The notes below the pieces were generated by a model that saw nothing but the letters and a program-made list of their open reading frames with translations, was not told where the DNA came from and made no database searches. A DNA stretch of 64,000 bases from contig NZ_JAPDDR010000011.1 of assembly GCF_025950095.1 (NCBI RefSeq), positions 1 through 64,000 of the forward strand, written 5' to 3'. The DNA is from Luteolibacter rhizosphaerae (GTDB lineage Bacteria; Verrucomicrobiota; Verrucomicrobiia; Verrucomicrobiales; Akkermansiaceae). Positions 24,037 to 33,150 of this stretch are shown here, in pieces (position 1 is the first letter of the stretch; each line of letters starts with the position of its first letter). The translations under genes were made by a program, and so were the position numbers.

Positions 24037-24503
24037 GACCCAAATCGGAGGTTATGACCCGCGGGACACACTCCTCTCGACTACGGCAAAGGCTGAGGCA
24101 TCTCACGATGGGTGGTTATCGCAACAATATCTAAAGCCGCGAACTAAATCATGAAAACGGCATGTAGGCATTGCCCCAGTGCCCTGCAAATCTCAAAGTG
24201 CCCCCCGTCCGAAACGACCTGAAAGTCCATGAAGATGCCTTGTCAAGATTGACCTGTCGCCGACACTGCTCGCATCGTCGCTGGCCAGATCGCCGGGCCC
24301 TGCTTGCCCTTATTGAAGCTAGGCTGTTCGGCGCGGATGGAAGGAAGTTCAAAATCGGCACCTTCGCAGGCAGTGCAGATCGAAGCACCACGGTGCATGC
24401 TGCGCGACTCGGATTGGCTACGTGCAATCATTCTCTTAGTAGAATGCCTTAGCTGATGTGACTACAGAGATGGCATCGAACCGGTAAAGTGAGCAATTCA
24501 TCG
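24037..24503. other. Gene-free stretch before the sorbosone-dehydrogenase-like gene
   Basis: About 460 bases. Open frames on both strands have biased composition and no homology that I can see. I cannot support any gene here. Confidence 0.4.
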
Positions 24504-25700
24504 ATGATTATTACCCCACCTACCACCCTAGCCGTTACCCTTGTTTTAGCGCTCCCCGTCTTCTCCGAGGAGCCGACTACATCGACGATCACTGGCAACA
24601 TCTTCAGGCCTGTCCAACTAACGGCAACCGATGAGAGGATTGCCGGGCTGAAAATTGCCGACGGTTTCAAGCTTTCGGTATTCGCACGCGATCTCGACAA
24701 ACCTCGAATGATGGCCGCTGACTCCCAAGGCCGTGTCTACGTCACACGCCGCGGCGAGAAGGGAGATATTCTCCTACTCGAAGACCCAGACAAGGATGGG
24801 GCGGCCGAGGCGCCTCGCAAGGTTCTTGAGCTGCCACACGTCCACGGGATTGCCATCAAGGGTAGCACGGTCTTTCTAGCGACGATCAGGGAAGTGTACT
24901 CAGCTCCGCTATCCGACGACGGAGGAATCGGACAACTGAAGCTCCTCTACGAGGGGTTGCCGGACGCCGGACAGCACCCGAACCGGACTTTGGACTTCAG
25001 CCCGGATGGCGAACTGTTTCTGTCGGTGGGAAGCGCAGCGAACGCGGCTGCGGAACCCAACAAGGAGAGCGCCACGATGCTCTGGATCGATCTTGAAGGG
25101 AAGACGCGGGATATCTTCGCAAGCGGACTTCGAAACACCATCGGATTCGATTGGCATCCCGTGACAGGAAAGTTCTATGGGATGGATCACGGCATCGATT
25201 ATCTAGGAGACGACGCGCAAAAGGAGGAGCTGAACGAGCTGAAGAAGGGCAAGAAATACGGGTGGCCTTTCGTTTATGAAGATGGGAAGGCGAACTTGGA
25301 GGACGATCCGAAGGAAACCACCGGAATGAATTGGGATGAATATGCGGAGCTTTGCGAGCCCAGTGTCCTGACCGCCACCGCTCACAGCGCGCCCATGGCG
25401 CTCCTGTTTCCATCCGCAACGAACTTCCCGAAGGCATTCCACGGTGATGCCTTGGTTACCTTTCACGGGTCGTGGAACCGATCCAAACCGAGCGGCTACT
25501 CCGTAATGCGTTTACGCTTCAAAGACGGAGCACCGGACAAGTTTGAAGATTTCCTGACAGGGTTTGTCCGTGGCGACGGGCAGTTCGGTCGTCCCTGCGG
25601 ACTCCTGGAGTTGAAAGACGGATAGGTCTTGCTGAGCGACGACGGCGGCGGCGTAATTTACCGGATTACAAGCGAAGGCGACGCGGCATCGGCGGAATAA
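24504..25700 (+). pseudogene. Sorbosone/glucose-dehydrogenase-like beta-propeller gene with an in-frame TAG
   Basis: Encodes a PQQ-dependent sugar-dehydrogenase-like propeller, probably periplasmic. The signal peptide is MIITPPTTLAVTLVLALPVF and a GTG at 24489 is an alternative start. Family features include FARDLDKPRMMAADSQGRVY, LPDAGQHPNRTLDFSPDGEL, GLRNTIGFDWHP, MDHGIDYLGDD and FHGSWNRSKPSGY. The reading frame meets TAG at 25623-25625 right after LELKDG, but the next codons in the same frame read VLLSDDGGGVIYRITSEGD and end at TAA 25698-25700. That is the normal last strand of this family, where a Ser or other residue stands at the stop. The truncated product would lack the closing strand of the propeller. 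Confidence 0.75.
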
Positions 25701-26071
25701 TGCCCAACGATTACTATAAAGACCACCGACCTTTCAGAGCAAGAGAGGCTGGAAGAGCCGAAGTCACTGCGGATCAGTGATGAACTAACGCTTACGCAAA
25801 ACATACCCATTTTGTCGGAGGATCTGCAGGGAGGGATTTAAATTTGTTGATGAGACCGGGGACTGCCCTCGCGTCCCAATGGAATGCGATCGAACGGTTT
25901 ATTAGGGTTCCATGCTCGAATTGGGGTTCGGAACAATGGTCTCTGATTCGGTCGCTTCGGCACAACTCTGTTCGTGCAATCTGCCCGCGCTTGAAACTGC
26001 GCATCTAATCCCCTTGTTAGATCCGGATGTTAAGCGAGCTTCGACACGTTCTTTCCCCGGATCAAAGGACT

Positions 26072-26102
26072 CGCTGGCACCGTATCCCCCATGGTGCCAG
26101 CG
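26072..26102. repeat. Perfect inverted repeat in the gene-free region
   Basis: CGCTGGCACC and GGTGCCAGCG form a 10-bp stem around an 11-base loop. No gene ends nearby, and there is no T tract, so its role is unknown. Confidence 0.45.
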
Positions 26103-26603
26103 GGTTCAACCCTAGCAGATGTCGCTTCCTTAAAGGGCGACCGGTGACCAAAGACTCGCCTCCCCAGGAAGCCCTCGACACCCCGGCCGCAGATCGCTCA
26201 TGACAGCCTGCAAGCGCCCTGAGTCTCCCGCGTCATCTATAAGAATTTAAGCGTTTTCGTGGCATGTCGGCATCATCGGCTAGCTCCCAAATCGCTCCGC
26301 CACCCACGTCGATGTGCAAAGCGGCCACCGGCGGTTGGGCCGGTGACCGCTCGCGACGGCCGGAGAGTCCCCCCGGATATCGCCGGCCTGTCGTGACTAT
26401 CCCGATAGGGACCATCCCCTCCGATTTAACCGCTCCGGTAGGCGATTCAAGTCCATTTGATTAAGCAGATTTCGTATTCTCTCTTTGTTGCCTTTCGACT
26501 CACGAGCCCATAACCATCAACGGTCTTTTCTCGTGGGACCGGAAACCTACTTTCAATCCCTTTGAAGGGCAAAAGTGGTGTAGTGCAAGCTGGTTGCCAC
26601 GGG

Positions 26604-26636
26604 GCGGGCCGGTCCCGTTGGGGGTGTCCGGCCCGC
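26604..26636 (+). terminator. GC hairpin, terminator-like
   Basis: GCGGGCCGG pairs with CCGGCCCGC over a 15-base loop, followed on the plus strand by TTCTCCTCC. No plus-strand gene that it would end is visible; it could also end transcripts of the small minus-strand gene at 26720. Confidence 0.35.
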
Positions 26637-26719
26637 TTCTCCTCCATCAATCGCTGCACCTTTCCCTATCCCTCGCCTCCAACCCTGCGCTCCATGCCCG
26701 GCCATCGGCCTTCGGCACC

Positions 26720-26845
26720 CTAAACGCCGCGCAAAAGTAGCCAGGGAGCAGCCATCATCAGATGGCCACCGATGATCAAGATCACGGCAACTGCTAACCG
26801 GCGCGACCACAGGCGGAGCAAGAATCGGCTGGAACGAGTTGGCAT
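26720..26845 (-). CDS. Small single-pass membrane protein
   Basis: A 41-residue protein from ATG at 26845, with a GGGGAAG ribosome-binding site about 5 bases upstream. It starts MPTRSSRFLLRLWSRRLAVA, so it has a positive N-terminus that should stay inside, then a helix ending GGHLMMAAPWLLLRGV. It is about the size of the small membrane protein at 4687-4821, but without clear sequence similarity. Function unknown. Confidence 0.5.
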   Translation of the reverse strand: MPTRSSRFLLRLWSRRLAVAVILIIGGHLMMAAPWLLLRGV

Positions 26846-27094
26846 AGCTTCCCCGGAGACGTCGGGGGAACGATTTTTCTAACAGTGATATGTTTCTCCG
26901 CTAGGTTCATCTCTTCGCTCTTTCAGCGTTAACGGTTCCTGAGCTCCTATCAGTGCAGCTTGCCACCCCACGTATCGCATCCTGCATCTGGAGCAATCCG
27001 TTTCTTCGTTCTGGAGCCTGTTGCTTGCTGGCCCTCCTCCTGCTCATCACCCGGACTCCGGATTCCCCGGGCCTAATACGAAACGATCAAGTCA

Positions 27095-27532
27095 ATGAAC
27101 TCCACCGAAGACTGCATCGACACCTTCAATAGCCTGCTCCGTGGCGAACTCTCCGCCGTTGAGAACTACAACCAAGCTATCGAGAAGTTCACCAACGAGC
27201 CGGAACTAGGCGACTTGCAGGCCATTAAGGCGGATCACCAGGAAGCCGTCGGCATCCTTCGTCAGCATGTCTCCCATATGGGCGGCACTCCGGCCGAGGA
27301 CTCGGGCGCATGGGGCACCTTCGCGAGGGCCGTCGAAGGCGGAGCGAAGCTGCTTGGCGAATCGCTGGCCCTTTCCGCTCTCATCGCCGGCGAGGAGCAC
27401 GGCATCTCCGAATATCAGGAAGCACTCGAGCAGCAGGGGGCGATGGAAGAAATCAAAGAGCCCATCCGCTCCAAGCTGCTCCCCGCGCTCGAAAAGCACA
27501 TCAACGCTCTCAAGCGCCTGCAGCACCTCTGA
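27095..27532 (+). CDS. PA2169-family four-helix-bundle protein (DUF2383)
   Basis: A 145-residue soluble protein. The start TEDCIDTFNSLLRGELSAVE followed by NYNQAIEKF and later KADHQEAVGILRQHVSHMGG and EEHGISEYQEAL are the helix signatures of the DUF2383/PA2169 ferritin-like family, with Glu and His residues at typical metal-ligand positions. The role is not established; these genes often sit among general-stress genes. It is the first gene of the stress-related block. Confidence 0.85.
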   Translation: MNSTEDCIDTFNSLLRGELSAVENYNQAIEKFTNEPELGDLQAIKADHQEAVGILRQHVSHMGGTPAEDSGAWGTFARAVEGGAKLLGESLALSALIAGEEHGISEYQEALEQQGAMEEIKEPIRSKLLPALEKHINALKRLQHL

Positions 27533-27834
27533 TTTCCCTCCATTTCATGGGTAGGTGGCGGTAAGGTCCGTCTTATCGGCCGAACCGGCCACCGAACTCT
27601 CCCCTGAGATTACCGCGTACCAGGTGGGGAGGCAGTACAACGCAATCTCGGCATCCTCCGGGGGGACCAGGCCCGCCATCGGATCTGGCCCTCCAAATAA
27701 CGAAAGGCCTGATGTAGCGACGCATCCTGATAACGAGCCGCGAATTCCAACTAGAAATCGCAGAATGCGTACGCTGCCACGCTGGCGACCCGTCCGCCGG
27801 CCCCAGCTTGGGGCAAGATCCTATCTGAGCAACC
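27533..27834. other. Intergenic region
   Basis: About 300 bases between two converging genes. Open frames exist on both strands but none is supported by composition, a ribosome-binding site or family features. Confidence 0.4.
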
Positions 27835-28719
27835 CTACCCGTTAATGATCTCTCCCCCATTGGGATGGAGAACTTGACCGGTGATGTAGCTAGCGGCGTC
27901 GCTAGCCAAGAAGACGAAACACTCGGCGCATTCCCAAGGTTCCCCAGCACGACCCAGCGGGCTGTCCGATCCAAAAGTCGCCACCTCATCCGCTGGAAAC
28001 GTTGCCGGGATTAATGGGGTCCAGATCGGGCCTGGTGCCACCGCATTCACCCTTATTTTCTCTTTAGCGAGTTGCCCGGCCAACGACCTGGTGAAGCTTA
28101 CGATTGCTCCCTTGGTCGCCGAGTAATCTAGCAATTTCGGGCTTCCGCGATAAGCCGTTACCGATGTGGTATTAATGATTGCCGCTGCACGTGATTTCAT
28201 AAGCTCCGGGAGAGCCGCGGCGGTTAAGTGGAACATGGCAAAAATGTTCGTGCGGAACGTCCTCTCCAATTGGTCTTCGGTGATGTCCGCAATGGATTCC
28301 TGAGGATGCTGCTCCGCGGCATTGTTAACCAAGATGTCCAGCTTGCCGAAGGTCTGAAGGGTGACAGCGATCGCCTCTCGGCAAGCTTCCCGCTGACCGA
28401 TGTCAGCTTTGTGGAGAAGGCATCGTTGTCCCTTTTCATGGATCAAAGCAGCGGTGGCACGGGCGTCCTCATCCTCTTCCAAGTAGATGATCGCAATGTC
28501 CGCGCCCTCACGCGCGAATGCCACCGCCGTCGCCCTTCCGATACCGGAGTCGCCTCCCGTGATGATCGCGACGCGGCCAGCCAAGCGCCCGCTGCCCCGT
28601 AGTTCCGGGTTCTCGAAGACCGGCGATGGATTCATCTCACCCTCACGTCCTGGCTGCTTGGCCTGCTCCTGCTCGGGACGCTGAGGGTGCTCGTGTTCAC
28701 CTTTGGATTTGTTGCTCAT
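27835..28719 (-). CDS. Short-chain dehydrogenase/reductase, general-stress type (YhdF/YghA-like)
   Basis: A 294-residue NAD(P)-dependent oxidoreductase. The long polar N-terminus (SNKSKGEHEHPQRPEQEQAK) is typical of the YhdF/YghA/GSP39 branch. The Rossmann motif is ITGGDSGIGRATAVAFAREG, the NNAAE motif is present, and the active site is Ser in NTTSVTAYRG with Tyr and Lys in LDYSATKGA. The C-terminus SYITGQVLHPNGGEIING is family-typical. The substrate is unknown; relatives are induced by general stress in Bacillus. It stands next to DUF2383 and amylase genes. Confidence 0.9.
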   Translation of the reverse strand: MSNKSKGEHEHPQRPEQEQAKQPGREGEMNPSPVFENPELRGSGRLAGRVAIITGGDSGIGRATAVAFAREGADIAIIYLEEDEDARATAALIHEKGQRCLLHKADIGQREACREAIAVTLQTFGKLDILVNNAAEQHPQESIADITEDQLERTFRTNIFAMFHLTAAALPELMKSRAAAIINTTSVTAYRGSPKLLDYSATKGAIVSFTRSLAGQLAKEKIRVNAVAPGPIWTPLIPATFPADEVATFGSDSPLGRAGEPWECAECFVFLASDAASYITGQVLHPNGGEIING

Positions 28720-28812
28720 CTGTTCGGCCGAAATTGCGTTGAAGATTCCTGAAGTGGATTCGTGGCCATTAATTGCATCTACCGTGCCGATGGCTTCCTG
28801 AGCTTCGGATGC

Positions 28813-30651
28813 TTAGCTCCTTTCCCAGTTGTCTCGCCATTTGGCGCAGCGGTTGGCGAGAATGAGGCGACGGCGGACGAGGAGATTTTCGCGGCAAGGG
28901 GCAGCATCGCGCTCCGGGGGGAGGATGACGTACTTGTAGCCTGCAACCTTGCCGGCGGAGGCTTTGAAGACGAGTTCGCCGAACCATGTGTTGTTGTTGA
29001 TACATTCGAGCTCAATGCCTTCATTGAGGTCCCATGAGCCCAGTTCCTCGCAATCGCCGATGACGAGGACGCGGTCGCCCGGGTTGGTGGGGGCACCGTT
29101 GAGAAGGAGGCGGACCTTGGTGTCGCCCTGCAGGGTCTGCTCGGGGCGGGAGATCACGATGGCGGATTCCTTGCCCAGTTCGAGGGTGGCCTTGCCATCC
29201 TGCGTGACGACGCGGGCATCGCCGAGTAGACAGCGATACTCGCCGTCTGGCAGAGCCAGATTCTCTAGTTCCAGAGTGCGGGCCTCGCCCTTGTTCAAGA
29301 TGACGAGGCAGCAGGATGATCGATAGGAACGCTCGAACACGTAGGTGTTTTCGTCGATCCAGCGAGGCCGTTGGCCGCCGAACTGTATCGCTTCGTTCTG
29401 GCGTCGTTCCGCGGCGAGGATGCCGATGATGCGAGTGGCCTCAGTGAGCTCCCAGCGTTCCATCATCGGGCGGTTGTAGGGGTCATTGCCGCCATCGGTG
29501 TCGTTATGGAGGTACTGCTCGCAACCGTAGTAGAGGCAAGGAATGCCACGGGAGAGGAGGAGTAGCACCAGGGCGAGTTCCAACTGCCGATCCGAAACTC
29601 CGAGCGACTGGAGGCGAGGCATATCGTGGTTCTCGAAGAAGGTGACCAGCTCGGTGGCGCAGGAGTATTTGCCGTCGCATTCCAGAACACGGCTCAGGGC
29701 ATTGAAGCCACGCCCATCCTGCGCCGCGAAGCAATCGCGGATGGCGTGGCAGAGACCAAAGTCGAGAATCGACATGCCGGAGCGGTTGGAGAACTCTACC
29801 GAGAGCTCGTCCTCTGGGTCACTGTTGATCCATTCCCCGAATCGGAAAACCTCCGGATTCGCTGCATCGGTGTCTGCACTGAATTCCTGCCAGAACCAGA
29901 GCGGCATGTGCTTCACGGTGTCGATTCGGAGGCCATCCACCCCCTTGCCGAGCCAGAGCCTCACCGCTTCCTTGATGTAGTTGCGGAAGAGAATGTTATT
30001 TTCATTGAAGGTAGCCAGCCCCCCGATCTCCTTGTTCTGAAGCTGCCATTCGTCACACCAATCGGTGACCTCACCGTAATGGTGATACCAATGGTCCACG
30101 TCATTGTCGAAGTCCGCGACCAGCTTGCCGTCGTCATAGAGCTTCCCCTTCCCTGCCGCAGTCTGCGGCGAGCTGTGGTTGCAGACGAAATCGAGAATGA
30201 ACTTCATCTCCTGGTCATGCATGCGCGCCAAGAGTGCATCAAAGACTGTGTCGTTGCGCGTGAAGATGCGTTTCTCCTCGGGGTGATTCATCCAGCGCGG
30301 GTTGATGCGCTTGAAGTCGCTGGTCCAGTAGCCGTGGATGGGAGCGCGCGGCTCGGAATCGCCATTCGTCATTGACTCCACCTGCTCGAAAAGCGGGGTG
30401 CTCCACAACGCCCCGATGCCGAAAGAGCGGAGGTAGTCCAGCTTGTCGAGCAGTCCTTGGAGGTCGCCGCCCCAATACTTGTTCCACTGCTTGCGTTCGG
30501 GATCTAGCATGCCGTCGTTTTCGCGGGGCTTGTCCGGTGAGCCCTCGTGGAATCGATCGAGGACAATGAAGTAGATGGTCTGGGCGCGGAACTCAGCATC
30601 CGAGCCGGTAAGCACTTCAAGTTCGCTGGTATCCGGGGTGCTGGTTGACAT
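28813..30651 (-). CDS. GH13 alpha-amylase-family enzyme with C-terminal CBM20 starch-binding domain
   Basis: A 612-residue glycoside hydrolase. It has no signal peptide, so the enzyme is probably cytoplasmic and acts on glycogen or maltodextrin. The (beta/alpha)8 barrel shows IYFIVLDRFHEGSPD, LRSFGIGALWSTP, FVCNHSS, GLRIDTVKHMPLWF (nucleophile Asp), FRFGEWINSD (acid/base Glu) and VTFFENHDMPRL (third acid). A beta-sandwich C domain follows, then from about residue 510 a CBM20 (VLVIGDCEELGSWDLNEGIE, and VAGYKYVILPP). The layout is like cyclodextrin glucanotransferases and maltogenic amylases, but shorter. GH77 at 37850 may use its products. Confidence 0.9.
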   Translation of the reverse strand: MSTSTPDTSELEVLTGSDAEFRAQTIYFIVLDRFHEGSPDKPRENDGMLDPERKQWNKYWGGDLQGLLDKLDYLRSFGIGALWSTPLFEQVESMTNGDSEPRAPIHGYWTSDFKRINPRWMNHPEEKRIFTRNDTVFDALLARMHDQEMKFILDFVCNHSSPQTAAGKGKLYDDGKLVADFDNDVDHWYHHYGEVTDWCDEWQLQNKEIGGLATFNENNILFRNYIKEAVRLWLGKGVDGLRIDTVKHMPLWFWQEFSADTDAANPEVFRFGEWINSDPEDELSVEFSNRSGMSILDFGLCHAIRDCFAAQDGRGFNALSRVLECDGKYSCATELVTFFENHDMPRLQSLGVSDRQLELALVLLLLSRGIPCLYYGCEQYLHNDTDGGNDPYNRPMMERWELTEATRIIGILAAERRQNEAIQFGGQRPRWIDENTYVFERSYRSSCCLVILNKGEARTLELENLALPDGEYRCLLGDARVVTQDGKATLELGKESAIVISRPEQTLQGDTKVRLLLNGAPTNPGDRVLVIGDCEELGSWDLNEGIELECINNNTWFGELVFKASAGKVAGYKYVILPPERDAAPCRENLLVRRRLILANRCAKWRDNWERS

Positions 30652-30884
30652 GGCTTCGGGAAACTCGAGGGCTCGCTATCGCAGGTGCCGTACCGCGGGA
30701 TGAAGCCCATATCTTGTTAGATCGGGTCCGGGCGTGAGGGCTGTCAGCCAGTGCGAGTTGCACGTCCAAGGTGCTTGCTGCACGCGCTGGCGTCCTTTCC
30801 CGCCCCATTCCATACCCGAGGGTCTAGGCCTCCGGGACGTGGGCCGTTTGGTATTGCCGCTGCGAAGGGACTCCACCGCAGGCC

Positions 30885-31382
30885 ATGAAGATTCAAAGCA
30901 GTGAAGACGTCCTAAAAGACCAGCTCAACGATCTCCATAGCTGCGAAACTCAAGCAGACGAGAGTTGGCCGGACCTGGCCAAGGCGGCCACGAACGAGGC
31001 TTTGCGCTCGAACCTGCTCCAAACCAAGGAGGCGGCGGCAAGGCACCTGCAAACGCTGGCTTTCGTCTCCGAATTGGTAGGTCACCAACCTTCAGGGGAC
31101 CCGTGCAAAGCGATGCAGGGATTAATCGAGGGAGGCGACGAGCATCTTGCGATCGCCGAAGCCGCAGCGACCCGCGACCTGCTGCTGGTCGCCCACTGCA
31201 ATCGGATCCTGCACTATGAAGTCGCCGCCTTCGGTTTTGCTTCGGCCTTGGCCCGCTCGGTTGGTTACCGAGAAGCCGCTGAAGCATTGTGCGTAGTCTT
31301 CTCGGAGAAACTGGCCCAATCAGCGGAACTCGCGCATGTGGCAGCCGCCGAGTTCGGAATCAACCTGGGAGGTAGCGCATGA
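30885..31382 (+). CDS. DUF892 ferritin-like protein (YciE/YciF type)
   Basis: A 165-residue soluble four-helix protein. The start EDVLKDQLNDLHSCETQADE is the hallmark of DUF892, followed by DEHLAIAEAAATRDLLLVAH and HYEVAAFGFASALA with Glu/His residues at metal-ligand positions. YciE/YciF proteins are stress-induced under RpoS in enterics; the exact role is unknown. The stop overlaps the start of the next gene in ATGA, so the genes 30885-33150 form one operon. Confidence 0.9.
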   Translation: MKIQSSEDVLKDQLNDLHSCETQADESWPDLAKAATNEALRSNLLQTKEAAARHLQTLAFVSELVGHQPSGDPCKAMQGLIEGGDEHLAIAEAAATRDLLLVAHCNRILHYEVAAFGFASALARSVGYREAAEALCVVFSEKLAQSAELAHVAAAEFGINLGGSA

Positions 31383-31999
31383 GGCGCGCACTCAGGGACC
31401 ATGGGCTAAGCCTTACCCTCGGGTTCCTGTTTCTCCTATTCTGGGCCTGCCAAGCGGTGGCCGGGCACGCGGTCTTCAACGAAGATCTAGAAACGCACGG
31501 GCAGGCAGCGATCTCGCTGACGGCGTATCTCGCCAGCGGCCACTTCTGGCAAGCTACGGGCGAAAACTGGGAAAGCGAGTTCCTCCAGATGGGGGCCTAT
31601 GTGATCCTGACCGCTTACCTCTTCCAGCGGGGATCAGCCGAATCCAATGATCCCGACCAAGCCGACAAGATCGCCAAGGAGCGGCAAAGCAAGCCCGCCC
31701 CTTGGTTGTACAGGAACTCCCTATCACTGGCTTTCCTCGGCCTATTCCTCGTGTCCTTCGGCATCCACGCCGCAGGAGGCTGGAAAGAATTCAATGCCGA
31801 GAGGGTCGAGCACGGCGAAGAACCCGAACCCTTCGCGGCGTTCCTAGGCGACGCCGAATTTTGGTTCCAGTCGTTCCAGAACTGGCAGAGCGAGTTCCTC
31901 GCGGTGCTCTCGATCGTTATTCTCAGCATCTTCCTGCGCCAGAACGGGTCTCCGGAAAGCAAGAAGGTGAACGACCCCGACTCCAAAACCGGCACCTAG
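31379..31999 (+). CDS. DUF6766 membrane protein
   Basis: A 206-residue protein with four membrane helices in two repeated halves. Each half has a hydrophobic helix, then a short F-A-FL/TAYL stretch, then FW---NW-SEFL and a second helix ending in L-Q-GS-ES: compare GHFWQATGENWESEFLQMGA with AEFWFQSFQNWQSEFLAVLS. The family (DUF6766) is widespread near stress genes; no activity is known. It is coupled to the DUF892 gene by an ATGA overlap. Confidence 0.8.
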   Translation: MRRALRDHGLSLTLGFLFLLFWACQAVAGHAVFNEDLETHGQAAISLTAYLASGHFWQATGENWESEFLQMGAYVILTAYLFQRGSAESNDPDQADKIAKERQSKPAPWLYRNSLSLAFLGLFLVSFGIHAAGGWKEFNAERVEHGEEPEPFAAFLGDAEFWFQSFQNWQSEFLAVLSIVILSIFLRQNGSPESKKVNDPDSKTGT

Positions 32000-32011
32000 C
32001 CTTCAATCATT

Positions 32012-32548
32012 ATGGACGACAAACTAAGCCGTTATCTCAACGATCATCTGGCCGGATCCGCCGGAGCCGTGGACCTCATCGAAGCCATCGCCAAGGCGTG
32101 CGAAGAAGACGAGGACATCGGCTTCTACCGCGAACTCGGTCGCAAAGTTGAACAGGACCGGAAGGTGCTGCATGAGCTAATCCTGGCCACGGGCAAGAAG
32201 AGCAGCAGGGTGCTCGAAACAGCGGGAAAGATCACCGCCAAGGCCGGACGTCTCAAGCTGATGTGGGAGGGTCTGGAGCCGGGTGATCTGGGACTTTTCG
32301 AAGCGCTGGAGATGCTGGTGCTGGGCATCCAAGGCAAACGCATCCTCTGGGTGGTATTGCGGGAACTCCAGCCGTGGACCCCGGAATGGGAAGATATCGA
32401 CTTCGCAGCCTTGGAGGCGGAAGCGATCGCGCAGCGGGACGCGGTCGAGGAACGGCGGGTGACCGCCGCCATGGATGCGCTACTGAGCCCGGAGCGGCGC
32501 GCCGCCAAGCTTCCAGAGATGGAGACGCAGGTTCTATCCTCCCGATGA
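32012..32548 (+). CDS. Hypothetical helical protein
   Basis: A 178-residue soluble protein, predicted nearly all helix, starting MDDKLSRYLNDHLAGSAGAV. The middle VLETAGKITAKAGRLKLMWE and LFEALEMLVLGIQGKRILW is like a ferritin-like bundle. It follows the DUF6766 gene by 12 bases, so it is in the same operon. Similar genes often accompany DUF892 in stress loci. Function unknown. Confidence 0.7.
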   Translation: MDDKLSRYLNDHLAGSAGAVDLIEAIAKACEEDEDIGFYRELGRKVEQDRKVLHELILATGKKSSRVLETAGKITAKAGRLKLMWEGLEPGDLGLFEALEMLVLGIQGKRILWVVLRELQPWTPEWEDIDFAALEAEAIAQRDAVEERRVTAAMDALLSPERRAAKLPEMETQVLSSR

Positions 32549-32595
32549 CAAGCGGGCGGATGCAAGCGCGGTGATCCGTGCGATGTTTCAATGCC

Positions 32596-33150
32596 ATGAA
32601 GATTCCAAGTCGCCATGCGCTTCTCCTGATCGACGTGATCAACGACATGGCCTTCCCGGAGAGCGAGGCCCTGCTCAAGCATGCCCTGCCAGCGGCCAAG
32701 AAGATCGCCGCGCTGCGCAAGCGGCTGAAGAAAGCCGGGGTGCCAGTGATCTACGTGAACGACAACTTCGGGCACTGGCAATGCGACTTCCAATCGCAGA
32801 TCAAGCGCTGCAGCTCGCCCGAATCTCCGGGGAGGGAGGTCGCGAAGCTGCTGCTGCCGGAGGATGACGATTACTTCGTGCTCAAGCCGATGCACTCGGG
32901 ATTCTACTCCACCTCCCTGGACGTACTGCTGCGTTTCCTCCAAGCGGAGACCCTCATTCTCGCGGGTTTCGCCGCGGATATCTGCGTGCTGTATACGGCA
33001 AACGACGCCTATATGCGCGACTTCGCGCTGGTGGTGCCGACGGACTGCGTGGCCTCCGAAGATGCGAAGGGCACGCGGCAAGCGTTGGATCACATGAAGA
33101 ACCGGCTGAAGGCGCGGGTGATGGAGTCCCGCTACCTGCACTGCGGATGA
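32596..33150 (+). CDS. Isochorismatase-family cysteine hydrolase
   Basis: A 184-residue enzyme with start at 32596 (MKIPSRHALLLIDVINDMAF). The catalytic triad is visible: Asp in LLIDVINDM, Lys in VLKPMHSGFYST, and Cys in AGFAADICVLYTANDA. The family includes nicotinamidases and isochorismatases; the substrate cannot be told. It is probably the last gene of the operon that starts at 30885. Its stop directly abuts the stop of the histidine-kinase gene on the other strand. Confidence 0.9.
   Translation: MKIPSRHALLLIDVINDMAFPESEALLKHALPAAKKIAALRKRLKKAGVPVIYVNDNFGHWQCDFQSQIKRCSSPESPGREVAKLLLPEDDDYFVLKPMHSGFYSTSLDVLLRFLQAETLILAGFAADICVLYTANDAYMRDFALVVPTDCVASEDAKGTRQALDHMKNRLKARVMESRYLHCG

Larger units (their letters stand above)
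25701..26719. other. One-kilobase gene-free region
   Basis: No convincing gene. It contains two hairpins listed separately (26072-26102 and 26604-26636). A 70-codon frame on the minus strand (26447-26659) ends in a fairly protein-like REKTVDGYGLVSRKATKREY, but the rest is not convincing. With the decayed genes just upstream this looks like degraded DNA. Confidence 0.45.
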
